DNA of 7,671 bases from Deltaproteobacteria bacterium (GCA_019309685.1 JAFDFT010000099.1:1-7671), one strand, 5' to 3'. Counted from the first letter of the stretch, positions 1 to 7,315 are shown. Notes: generated by a model from the letters alone, not told the origin. Numbers and translations are program-made.

Positions 1-177
1 GAAAAATATGAACACACCATTTCGCTGGACCCTATCCAGTACACTGGTCCCTTATTCAGGAATGATGTCAATGGTCAGCCATTGGCGAAGGGTGGATTTC
101 ATGTTGATTTCCAACAGTTTTCAAACAGATTCGGATATGGTGATGGAAGAGCACCATCACCATATCCGTTCGACTAG
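1..177 (+). CDS. C-terminal 58 codons of an unrecognised protein (5' end outside window)
   Basis: Frame 1 is open from the first base to a TAG at 175-177. It reads as the end of a protein, beginning EKYEHTISLDPIQYTGP and ending GRAPSPYPFD. The peptide is rich in aromatic residues, Gly, Asp, Gln and Pro, with no transmembrane segment and no motif I recognise, so I assign no function. The codons look ordinary, and the frame stops exactly where the convergent hydratase gene stops, the two stop codons sharing the bases CTAG. That arrangement supports a real gene end. An open frame of 58 codons can also arise by chance, and a second open frame (from position 8) runs through the same bases but continues into the antisense of the hydratase gene, so it looks like a shadow. 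The last codons contain a 15-bp inverted repeat. Composition is compatible with an exported or beta-rich protein, but this is only an impression. Confidence 0.55.
   Translation, partial: EKYEHTISLDPIQYTGPLFRNDVNGQPLAKGGFHVDFQQFSNRFGYGDGRAPSPYPFD
132..168. terminator. 15-bp inverted repeat between convergent genes, possible bidirectional terminator
   Basis: Bases 132-146 and 154-168 pair perfectly over 15 bp around a 7-base loop (147-153). The hairpin begins six bases after the hydratase stop codon on the minus strand, the usual place for a terminator. Neither side is followed by a proper T-run, so it is not a textbook Rho-independent terminator. It may instead act as an RNA 3'-end stabiliser, or as a bidirectional stop for the two converging transcripts. 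It lies inside the last codons of the partial gene on the plus strand. Confidence 0.5.
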
Positions 178-1010
178 TTTACTTCGGCCAAGCCGTTTCC
201 AAGAACAACGCGGCCGTCTTGGGCTTTTGTATGAATGATATACTTTCCGGTTTCAGCTTTCCAGCCCTCAGTGATGAGTGTTTCACCAGGGAAAACTACT
301 CCAGTGAATCGGACGCCGAATGATTTGAAACGTGCAGGGTCACCATCACAAACACTGTGAAGAACAGCTCGGCCAGCATGACCGTATGTACAGAGACCGT
401 GCAGGATGGGCTTATCGAACCCCCCCATCTTTGCAAATTCCGGATCGATATGAAGCGGATTTTTATCGCCACTAAGACGGTACAAGGCGGCTTGATCGGG
501 TGACGTCGTGTAGGATACGCTGAAATCAGGATTTTTACCTTCTGGCGGTTCGACTTTTTCAACCTTGGGTCCGCGATCGCCGCCGAAGTTGCCTCCGCTA
601 CGATCGAAAACCACCGCCTTATTTTCAAAAAGCAGTTCTCCATTTTCATCGCGACTCTCAATTTCCATATTTACGATAGCGCCCTTGTCACCTTTGTCAT
701 ACACGGAACTGCAAACCGCTGTACTGATGAGACTTCCCTTTGTGGGGATCTCTTTGTGCAGAATTATCTTTTGTTCGCCATGCAACACGGTAAACATATT
801 GAGGTTTGCTTCTGTAGCAAGCGGGATGAGTGACGGCATAAAAGGAATAACTGCAAAGGTCGGGAAAACTTTCAGATCTTTTTCATAGATAAAATTGATT
901 TCATCCAACCCCGCGCCAATACCTAATGCATATAAAATAACCGTATCCTCATCATACGCAAAAGGTTCCCCTTCTATCTTCTTGCCCACTACTTCAGGAT
1001 TAATTGCCAT
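174..1010 (-). CDS. MaoC-family enoyl-CoA hydratase 2 (double hotdog, R-specific)
   Basis: A 278-residue protein of the MaoC / hydratase 2 family, expected to add water to trans-2-enoyl-CoA giving (R)-3-hydroxyacyl-CoA in the cytoplasm. The C-terminal half carries the hydratase 2 signature at residues 177-210: YRLSGDKNPLHID followed by HGLCTYG. By family analogy D182 and H187 are the catalytic pair, with N184 and H204-G205 nearby. The N-terminal half (about 1-140) is the degenerate first hotdog, and a linker rich in Gly, Pro and Lys joins the two (about 138-160). The length fits two-hotdog hydratases such as the hydratase 2 domain of multifunctional enzyme 2 rather than the roughly 130-residue PhaJ type. 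The ATG at 1010-1008 follows a strong AAGGAGG about 6 bases upstream, which fixes the start. It is divergent from fumarase and convergent with the left-edge gene. The physiological substrate (fatty, aromatic or branched acyl-CoA) cannot be read from the sequence. Confidence 0.93.
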   Translation of the reverse strand: MAINPEVVGKKIEGEPFAYDEDTVILYALGIGAGLDEINFIYEKDLKVFPTFAVIPFMPSLIPLATEANLNMFTVLHGEQKIILHKEIPTKGSLISTAVCSSVYDKGDKGAIVNMEIESRDENGELLFENKAVVFDRSGGNFGGDRGPKVEKVEPPEGKNPDFSVSYTTSPDQAALYRLSGDKNPLHIDPEFAKMGGFDKPILHGLCTYGHAGRAVLHSVCDGDPARFKSFGVRFTGVVFPGETLITEGWKAETGKYIIHTKAQDGRVVLGNGLAEVN

Positions 1011-1238
1011 GTTCGTCCTCCTTTTCTAAAGTTTGTTTTTTAATGATATCTTCGCATCCGGGTCTGATATCCGGATTTTCTGATTTTTGTTCTGAAACCC
1101 TATGAGACATCTTTTCAGCCGGCAATTCGACTACTGAATAAGTGATACAAAGTCGCGTTTCAGATTTATAGCCGGTACTGGAATCCAAACGTATATATAA
1201 TTTATTTAGTGTGTTAAGTGATTAAATCAAGTGACGTT

Positions 1239-1267
1239 CCAATAGCATGGGACAAATGGGATGTCAA
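1239..1267 (-). promoter_or_regulatory. Candidate sigma70 promoter for the MaoC-family gene
   Basis: Read on the minus strand, a perfect -35 TTGACA (1267-1262) is followed after 17 bases by TATTGG (1244-1239), which matches the -10 consensus at only three positions. Transcription would start near 1232 and leave a leader of about 220 nt before the hydratase ATG. The -35 and the spacing are good; the -10 is poor. Confidence 0.35.
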
Positions 1268-1279
1268 TATTGCCGTTAT

Positions 1280-1292
1280 AAGGAAATTCCTT
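1280..1292. promoter_or_regulatory. 13-bp perfect palindrome, candidate operator
   Basis: AAGGAAATTCCTT is a perfect dyad of two 6-base arms around a central A. Its right end overlaps the first two bases of the fumarase -35 box, and it lies wholly between the two divergent -35 boxes. That is a natural site for a dimeric regulator controlling one or both promoters. I cannot assign it to a regulator family. Confidence 0.35.
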
Positions 1293-1319
1293 GACAGGCT
1301 ATGCACATATAACTAAATT
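1291..1319 (+). promoter_or_regulatory. Candidate sigma70 promoter for fumarase-PFOR
   Basis: A perfect -35 TTGACA (1291-1296) is followed after 17 bases by TAAATT (1314-1319), matching the -10 consensus at four of six positions. Transcription would start near 1326, about 50 bases before the fumarase ATG. Confidence 0.5.
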
Positions 1320-1376
1320 GATAAAATTTGCTAATCAAAATTACACGGAGTGATTAAGAGCTAGGGAAGGGCATAA

Positions 1377-2987
1377 ATGACCGATTTTGTGTTTCAGGAG
1401 ATGTTCCCGCTTGGTGAAGATAAAACCGAGTATCGTCTGGTGACCGACGAACATGTTTCCCAGGGGACTTATGAAGGCGTTCCTTTAATTCAGATTGCAC
1501 CTGAAGGATTAATTCGGCTTGCGGAAGAGGCATTTAGAGATGTGTCGCATTTTTTAAGAAATTCGCACCTGGTTCAGTTGAAAGAGGTTATTAACGATCC
1601 GGAAAGCTCAGAAAATGACCGGTACGTGGTGCTTGATTTGTTAAAAAACGCTGTTATTTCAGCTGAAGGTGAATTCCCCATGTGTCAGGATACCGGTACG
1701 GCAGTTGTTATCGGTAAAAAGGGACAGCGGGTCTGGACCGGTTGTTCCGATGAAAAGGCGATCGCTGAAGGTGTCTTTAACGCGTATCGAAAGCATAATC
1801 TGCGTTATTCACAGCTTGCCCCTTTTACCCTGTTTGAGGAAAAGAATACGGGAAATAATCTTCCTGCACAGGTAGAGCTTTACGCGGTTGATGGTGATGA
1901 ATATCAATTTTTGTTTATCGCCAAAGGGGGCGGATCAGCGAACAAGACCCGTCTTTTTCAGGAAACTAAGGCGGTACTGACTCCGGGCAAGCTGACGAAT
2001 TTTGTAAAAGAAAAAATGAAAACTATTGGTACTTCAGGGTGCCCGCCGTACCATCTTAGTGTTGTCATTGGTGGAACGTCAGCGGAAGCCAATCTTAAGA
2101 CTGTAAAACTGGCAACTGCGAAATGTTTAGACACCTTACCCACAAAGGGCAGTGAAGGGGCGCACGCATTTAGAGATTTGAATTTCGAAGCCGAATTACT
2201 GGATATATCCAGAGAGCTTGGTATTGGCGCGCAGTTCGGCGGAAAATATTTTTGTTTGGATGTGAGGGTCATACGGCTCCCTCGTCATGGGGCATCGATG
2301 CCCATCGGTATTGGGGTGAGCTGTAGCGCGGACAGACATATTAAAGCCAAGATTACGAAAAAGGGTATTTTTCTGGAAAAACTGGAGTCCAATCCTTCCA
2401 GATTTTTACCCACAGATGTTGACACCGATGAATCAGCGGTTCGGGTTGATCTGGATAGTTCTATGGATGATATTCGCGCCACTTTAGGCAAATATCCTGT
2501 GGCAACTCGTCTTTTACTTACTGGAAAAATAGTGGTGGCAAGAGATATTGCCCATGCGAAACTTCAGGAACGTCTTGAACAGGGTGAAGATCTACCCGCC
2601 TATTTTAAAGATCATATTATTTACTATGCGGGTCCGGCCAAGACGCCCACAGGATATCCATCCGGTTCTTTTGGGCCTACGACGGCTGAACGTATGGATC
2701 CATATGTGGCGGGTTTTCAGAAAAAGAGTGGTTCGCTAGTAATGCTGGCTAAAGGAAACCGGTCCAAATCGGTGACCCAATCATGTAAACAATTCGGCGG
2801 GTTCTATCTTGGATCAATAGGCGGACCGGCAGCGAGACTGGGTAAGGAATGTATTACACACATTGAAACAATTGAATATCCTGAGCTTGGTATGGAAGCG
2901 ATTTTTAGGATTACGGTTAAAGACTTTCCTGCTTTCATCATCATCGATGATAAAGGGAATGATTTTTTTGAAGGGCTGATACATTAA
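1377..2987 (+). CDS. fumA: Fumarate hydratase, class I (Fe-S dependent, single chain)
   Basis: A 536-residue class I fumarase that interconverts fumarate and (S)-malate using an oxygen-sensitive [4Fe-4S] cluster. Three cysteines, C103 (PMCQDTG), C222 (GTSGCPPYH) and C316 (GVSCSADRH), keep exactly the spacing (119 and 94 residues) of the cluster ligands C105, C224 and C318 of E. coli FumA. The alpha-type region spans roughly residues 45-335, with KGGGSANK at 183-190. The C-terminal beta-type region spans about 370-536, with YYAGPAKTPTGYPSGSFGPTT at 416-436 and GGFYLGSIGGPAA at 474-486. Length is close to the 548 residues of FumA, so both halves are fused and complete, unlike two-subunit forms. 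The ATG at 1377 is preceded by a purine-rich AGGGAAGGG about 5 bases upstream. The PFOR gene follows after 69 bp without an obvious terminator, suggesting cotranscription. The symbol is by convention; FumA and FumB cannot be told apart here. Confidence 0.96.
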   Translation: MTDFVFQEMFPLGEDKTEYRLVTDEHVSQGTYEGVPLIQIAPEGLIRLAEEAFRDVSHFLRNSHLVQLKEVINDPESSENDRYVVLDLLKNAVISAEGEFPMCQDTGTAVVIGKKGQRVWTGCSDEKAIAEGVFNAYRKHNLRYSQLAPFTLFEEKNTGNNLPAQVELYAVDGDEYQFLFIAKGGGSANKTRLFQETKAVLTPGKLTNFVKEKMKTIGTSGCPPYHLSVVIGGTSAEANLKTVKLATAKCLDTLPTKGSEGAHAFRDLNFEAELLDISRELGIGAQFGGKYFCLDVRVIRLPRHGASMPIGIGVSCSADRHIKAKITKKGIFLEKLESNPSRFLPTDVDTDESAVRVDLDSSMDDIRATLGKYPVATRLLLTGKIVVARDIAHAKLQERLEQGEDLPAYFKDHIIYYAGPAKTPTGYPSGSFGPTTAERMDPYVAGFQKKSGSLVMLAKGNRSKSVTQSCKQFGGFYLGSIGGPAARLGKECITHIETIEYPELGMEAIFRITVKDFPAFIIIDDKGNDFFEGLIH

Positions 2988-3056
2988 AATAGAAATAGGT
3001 TTTTCATAAGGTAGATGAGATATGTTTAATATTTAAAAAGAATAGGGAGTAGATTA

Positions 3057-6000
3057 ATGAGCAAGAAAATGAAAACAATTGATGGAAATAACGCGGCGGC
3101 TTATGTTGCATATGCCATGTGTGACGCAGCCGCTATTTACCCCATTACGCCGTCATCGGGCATGGGTGAATTGTGTGATGAATGGGCGGCAAATGGTTTA
3201 AAAAACATATTCAACCAACCCATGCTGGTACGTCAACTTCAGTCCGAGGCTGGGGCGGCAGCGGCAGTCCACGGGTCGCTTGCGGCGGGTTCGTTGACAA
3301 CAACATTTACGGCTTCACAGGGATTGCTTTTAATGATTCCTAATATGTACAAGATTTCGGGCGAGCTCCTTCCGGGCGTGTTTCATGTTTCCGCAAGGGC
3401 GGTTGCAGGGCACGCGTTGTCAATTTTTGGCGATCATCAGGATGTTATGGCCGTTCGCCAGACCGGTTTTTCGCTTTTGGCTTCCGCTTCCGTACAGGAA
3501 ACACTGGATTTGGGTTTGGTTGCACATTTGACGGCCATTGAATCGAGAGTCCCGTTTATTCATTTTTTTGATGGATTTCGCACGTCGCATGAAATTCAAA
3601 AGGTTGAGATGATCGAATACAGCGATATGGCAAAGCTGGTCAACTGGGATGCTATTTCAGAATTTCGGGCACGGGGAACCAATCCGGAGCGGCCCGAGCT
3701 TCGGGGCACGGCTCAAAACCCTGATATTTATTTTCAGGGACGTGAAGCAGCGAATCCTTATTATCTGAAAGTGCCTGATATGGTCATTGCGAATATGAAA
3801 AAGATCGGTGATTTGACGGGAAGAAAATACAACCTTTTTGATTATGTCGGCGCGCCGGACGCAAAACGGGTCATCGTTTCCATGGGATCCTCCTGTGAGA
3901 CCATTGAAGAGGTTGTAAATTTTATGGCCGGAAAAGGTGAAGATGTAGGTTTCGTTAAGGTTCGGCTGTACCGTCCCTTTTCAGCCGAGCATTTTTTAAA
4001 CGCTATCCCTTCGACAGCCCAACGGATTACTGTTTTAGACCGTACCAAGGAACCCGGTGCGATCGGTGAGCCGCTGTATCAGGACATATGCACTGTTTAC
4101 ATGGAGAAAAAAGAAACCCCGCTCATTCTGGACGGTCGTTATGGTCTTGGGTCAAAGGAATTTAACCCCGCTATGGTGAAGGCGGTTTTTGATAACATGA
4201 ATTCGGATACCCCGAAAAACCATTTTACTGTAGGGATCGTTGATGATGTTACCGGTACTTCACTGGCAGTTGAAGAAGGATTTGATGTGGCGCCTGAAGG
4301 AACCGTTCAGTGTAAATTCTGGGGTCTTGGAGCGGATGGAACCGTTGGTGCCAATAAAAGCGCTATTAAGATCATCGGAGATTATACAGATATGTATGCT
4401 CAGGCTTATTTTGCCTATGATTCAAAAAAATCAGGCGGTGTTACCATGTCGCATCTCCGTTTTGGAAAGACGCCCATCCAATCAACGTATCTGATTGATG
4501 CTGCGGATTATATTGCCTGCCACAATCCAAGCTATGTGTATATTTATGATGTTCTGGAAGGAGTAAAAGAAGGAGGAACCTTTGTTCTGAATTCTTCCTG
4601 GAGTAATGAAGAAATGTCTGAAAAGTTGCCGGCTAATATGCGGCGGTTGATTGCCGGCAAGAAGCTGAAATTTTATACTATCGATGCTGTTAAAATAGCC
4701 GGGGAAATTGGATTGGGCGGCCGTATCAATATGATCATGCAGACCGCTTTTTTCAAACTGGCAAATGTGATTCCTGTTGATGACGCAATTGCCTATCTCA
4801 AAGATCAGATTGAGAAAATGTTCGGCAATAAAGGCGAGAAGGTTGTTAATATGAACAACGCGGCTGTGGATAAGACATTAGACAATCTTGTTGAGATAAA
4901 TTATCCGGCTTCCTGGGCGGATGCCGGCGACAGCTCCGTTGAAGGTCATGAGTTGCCTGATTTCGTAAAGAACGTAATGAATCCTATGCTGGCCCAACAG
5001 GGGGACAAACTTCCGGTGAGCGTGTTCACACCTGATGGCATATTCCCTGTGGCAACGTCACAATATGAAAAACGGGGAGTTGCCATTGATGTGCCGGAGT
5101 GGATTATGGATAATTGTATTCAATGTAATCAATGCGCCATGGTGTGTCCTCATGCGGCCATCCGGCCTGCTCTGCTGACCGATGAAGAGCTGGCCGCTGC
5201 GCCGGAGGGATTTGAAGCAAAGAATGCTCTTGGTAAGGATCTTAAAGAGTATCATTTCCGGATACAAGTCAACACACTGGACTGTCTGGGATGCGGGAAT
5301 TGCGCGGACATCTGCCCGGCAAAAAAACCGGCGCTTGTCATGAAACCTCTGGATACACAGACAGAAAAACAGATTCCCAACCACCAGTTTACATTGCAAT
5401 TGCCTGTTCGCGATAACATCGTTAAGCGAAATACAGTAAAGGGGAGCCAGTTCGTTCAACCATTACTTGAATTCTCAGGCGCGTGCGCGGGTTGCGGAGA
5501 GACGCCATATGCTAAATTGATTACCCAGCTTTTTGGGGAGCGGATGGTGATCGGCAACGCAACCGGATGCACATCTATTTGGGGCGGATCCGCTCCGGCC
5601 GTTCCGTACTGTGTAAATAAGGATGGGTTCGGCCCCACCTGGGGCAACTCTCTTTTTGAAGACCCCGCGGAATTTACCTACGGCATGTTCCTGGGCGAAA
5701 TACAGCAGCGAAGTAAGCTGGCGGATTTGATGAGAGAAGCCCATGACACAGATATTCCTCAGGAGATAAAGGACGCGATGCAGGGCTGGATGGACAATAT
5801 GAAGGATGCGGATGGATCCAAAAAATATGGAGACCAGCTTAAAGAACTTCTGCCTGCGCAAAAAGACAATTCCTTTTTAAAAGAGATTTCCGGTATGTCG
5901 AATCTGTTTACCAAAAAATCCTATTGGGTATTTCTTGGAGATGGTTCGGCCTATGATATATCTTTTGGCGGTATTGACCATGTAATTGCCACCGGTGAAG

Positions 6001-6602
6001 ATATTAACATCTTTGTTTTTGACACGGAAGTTTATTCTAATACCGGTGGGCAGTCATCCAAGGCCACACCTACCGGTTCTGTGGCCAAGTTTGCTACATC
6101 CGGAAAGAAAACAGCAAAAAAGGATCTGGGTGGAATCGCCATGACCTACGGCTATGTATATGTAGCAAATGTCGGAATGGGCGCGAACAAACAGCAGTTA
6201 ATGAAAGCGCTCACAGAAGCGGAAAGTTATGATGGGCCATCGCTGATTATGGGATACTCTCCGTGTATTAACCATGGGATTAAAAAGGGTATGGGCAAGA
6301 GCCAGGAAGAAATAAAACTGGCCGTTCAGTCTGGCTACTGGACCTTGTACCGTTACAATCCGATGTTAAGGGATGAGGGCAAGAATCCATTTATACTTGA
6401 TTCGAAAGCGCCGGATGGAAGTCTTCAAGAGTTTTTGGAAGGTGAAGTCCGATATGCGAGTCTGAAGAAAACTTTTCCAGAAGAGTCAAAGCGTCTTACC
6501 CAGCAGCTTGAAAAGGAATATGTAAGGCGTTATGAAGTTTTGAAGGAGCTTGCTGAAGAGGGTGTTGAGCAAGAAAATGAAGCCGGGAGTGAATCAGAAT
6601 AG
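3057..6602 (+). CDS. nifJ: Pyruvate:ferredoxin (flavodoxin) oxidoreductase, homodimeric single-chain type
   Basis: A 1181-residue PFOR catalysing the reversible reaction pyruvate + CoA + oxidised ferredoxin to acetyl-CoA + CO2 + reduced ferredoxin. Residues 1-260 form the pyruvate/TPP-binding domain: YPITPSS at 28-34 includes T31, and E64 and R114 match active-site residues of the D. africanus enzyme. The CoA-binding-like region lies at about 260-410 and the gamma domain at about 415-630. Two ferredoxin-type clusters have ligands C687, C690, C693, C697 and C743, C746, C749, C753. The TPP domain holds the proximal cluster ligands C810, C813, C838 and C1070, with GDG at 961-963 and NTGGQS at 995-1000. 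The start has a GGGAG ribosome-binding site 7 bases upstream. It ends in an acidic tail and is about 50 residues shorter than the D. africanus enzyme (1232), whose extra C-terminus protects against oxygen. The symbol nifJ is generic; nothing here points to nitrogen fixation. Confidence 0.97.
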   Translation: MSKKMKTIDGNNAAAYVAYAMCDAAAIYPITPSSGMGELCDEWAANGLKNIFNQPMLVRQLQSEAGAAAAVHGSLAAGSLTTTFTASQGLLLMIPNMYKISGELLPGVFHVSARAVAGHALSIFGDHQDVMAVRQTGFSLLASASVQETLDLGLVAHLTAIESRVPFIHFFDGFRTSHEIQKVEMIEYSDMAKLVNWDAISEFRARGTNPERPELRGTAQNPDIYFQGREAANPYYLKVPDMVIANMKKIGDLTGRKYNLFDYVGAPDAKRVIVSMGSSCETIEEVVNFMAGKGEDVGFVKVRLYRPFSAEHFLNAIPSTAQRITVLDRTKEPGAIGEPLYQDICTVYMEKKETPLILDGRYGLGSKEFNPAMVKAVFDNMNSDTPKNHFTVGIVDDVTGTSLAVEEGFDVAPEGTVQCKFWGLGADGTVGANKSAIKIIGDYTDMYAQAYFAYDSKKSGGVTMSHLRFGKTPIQSTYLIDAADYIACHNPSYVYIYDVLEGVKEGGTFVLNSSWSNEEMSEKLPANMRRLIAGKKLKFYTIDAVKIAGEIGLGGRINMIMQTAFFKLANVIPVDDAIAYLKDQIEKMFGNKGEKVVNMNNAAVDKTLDNLVEINYPASWADAGDSSVEGHELPDFVKNVMNPMLAQQGDKLPVSVFTPDGIFPVATSQYEKRGVAIDVPEWIMDNCIQCNQCAMVCPHAAIRPALLTDEELAAAPEGFEAKNALGKDLKEYHFRIQVNTLDCLGCGNCADICPAKKPALVMKPLDTQTEKQIPNHQFTLQLPVRDNIVKRNTVKGSQFVQPLLEFSGACAGCGETPYAKLITQLFGERMVIGNATGCTSIWGGSAPAVPYCVNKDGFGPTWGNSLFEDPAEFTYGMFLGEIQQRSKLADLMREAHDTDIPQEIKDAMQGWMDNMKDADGSKKYGDQLKELLPAQKDNSFLKEISGMSNLFTKKSYWVFLGDGSAYDISFGGIDHVIATGEDINIFVFDTEVYSNTGGQSSKATPTGSVAKFATSGKKTAKKDLGGIAMTYGYVYVANVGMGANKQQLMKALTEAESYDGPSLIMGYSPCINHGIKKGMGKSQEEIKLAVQSGYWTLYRYNPMLRDEGKNPFILDSKAPDGSLQEFLEGEVRYASLKKTFPEESKRLTQQLEKEYVRRYEVLKELAEEGVEQENEAGSESE

Positions 6603-6634
6603 GTTTTTCCCTAATCGCTATCGTAAAAAAGAAG

Positions 6635-6669
6635 TAAAAGGCCATATCTGGAAAGTATATGGCCTTTTA
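6635..6669. terminator. Rho-independent terminator after the PFOR gene
   Basis: Bases 6635-6647 and 6657-6669 form a perfect 13-bp stem around a 9-base loop, 32 bases after the PFOR stop. The stem has an A-run on its left flank and TTTT at its right end, so it could stop transcription in both directions. It closes the fumarase-PFOR operon. Confidence 0.85.
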
Positions 6670-6988
6670 TGTATTTGGGTTTTAAAGTCTTTTTGGTGTA
6701 AAAATTAACTTTCGGCTCTTCCGGTTAAGCCAAGCCTATCGTAACCGTCTTGGAATCAGTTTCTCAGCTCGTCACAGTGCTTGAATCCTGTAAAGGTATT
6801 CCCGCCACAACATCATGTGGCTGAATTTGGCTTGACATGCTAGGGCGGATTTTCTATGTTCCGGTTTTTAAAAAGAAATCTTCTGTGATAGTTTCTCAGG
6901 TTTTAGCAGCAACGTTCCAGATAGAGTTGTCAGCAGCGGTAGAGTGGAAATTGTTCCAGAAGTTTATTCATTTTAACAAGGTGGTGCA
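6670..6988. other. Non-coding stretch upstream of the CoA-transferase fragment
   Basis: About 320 bases without a supportable gene. It holds a good sigma70-like promoter (6832-6860) and a small dyad, CCACA/TGTGG, near 6804-6819. A frame at 6837-7001 (54 codons) is open, but it starts inside the -35 box, has no ribosome-binding site and resembles nothing I know. I see no tRNA, transposase remnant or terminal repeats. Confidence 0.6.
6832..6860 (+). promoter_or_regulatory. Candidate sigma70 promoter for the CoA-transferase fragment
   Basis: A perfect -35 TTGACA (6832-6837), a 17-base spacer and TATGTT (6855-6860, four of six matches) lie about 130 bases upstream of the ATG at 6989. The position just after the upstream terminator suits a new transcription unit. 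A sigma54 reading was tested and does not fit. Confidence 0.5.
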
Positions 6989-7315
6989 ATGCAACAAATG
7001 ATTCAGAAGTTGATTGACGAAAAATTGGCAATTCCGGAAATGGATGGCGAAGACAAACGATGTACTCCCCAGGAGGCCATTCAACGACACGTACAGAAAA
7101 ATATGACGCTCCATTTTGCCGACACGGTCGGAGCACTGTCTTACGAACTGACCCGCCAGTTTTGGGATAAAAATCCAGAATTTACCATCGCCATTACGGG
7201 ATTCGGCGGGAATTTGATTGCCATGGTCAAAAAAGGGTTCACAAAGAAGATTATGGCTAGTTTTGTCGGTATTGGTTATCCAAGCCCCAGTCCCTGCCGA
7301 ATCATCTGCCAGTAA
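6989..7315 (+). pseudogene. Truncated CoA-transferase subunit A, N-terminal part only
   Basis: Codons 1-102 resemble the N-terminal part of the alpha subunit of family I CoA-transferases (the GctA/AtoD group), which move CoA between acyl-CoA and a carboxylate. The recognisable stretch is ELTRQFWDKNPEFTIAITGFG, then NLIAMVKKGFTKKIMASFVG and the YPxPxP-like end at about residues 97-102. Intact alpha subunits run to roughly 220-320 residues, so more than half is missing. The last six codons (CRIICQ) and the TAA lie in bases that are antisense to the adjacent corrinoid-protein remnant, so the reading frame ends in foreign sequence. The start is credible: AAGGTGG lies 4 bases before the ATG and a promoter is visible upstream. 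No beta-subunit gene follows. A short product could still be made, but it would lack most of the fold. Which substrate the parent enzyme used cannot be told. Confidence 0.75.

Larger units (their letters stand above)
1011..1376. other. 366-bp divergent intergenic region
   Basis: This spacer separates two divergent genes and contains promoter-like sequences for both, with a palindrome between the -35 boxes. The hydratase side would have a leader of about 220 nt. A 62-codon TTG-started frame (1188-1000, minus) lies in it and overlaps the first 11 bases of the hydratase gene. It has no ribosome-binding site at its start and no recognisable domain, so I do not call it a gene. I see no riboswitch fold, tRNA or repeat array. 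Confidence 0.7.

Noticed and set aside
22..51. Nested short inverted repeats (GGACC/GGTCC, CCAGT/ACTGG)
   Set aside because: The arms are 5 bp and overlap each other, and they lie in the probable coding frame of the left-edge gene.
1211..1231. Rex-like (1211-1228) and FNR-like (TGATT-A-AATCA) dyads upstream of fumarase
   Set aside because: The Rex-like match is 10 of 14 informative bases, nearly all in the left arm. The FNR-like dyad has a spacer one base too short for TTGAT-N4-ATCAA. Both are plausible for redox genes but too weak to call.
2995..3005. 11-base repeat ATAGGTTTTTC after the fumarase stop and again at 6599-6609 over the PFOR stop
   Set aside because: Short, low in complexity, not part of a hairpin, and only two copies. 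Probably chance.
6825..6845. Sigma54-like promoter (TGGC...GC) near TTGACA
   Set aside because: The GG and GC dinucleotides are separated by 8 bases instead of 10. The sigma70 reading fits better.
6837..7001. 54-codon open frame before the CoA-transferase fragment
   Set aside because: It starts at the edge of the -35 box, has no ribosome-binding site, and its translation resembles no family I know.
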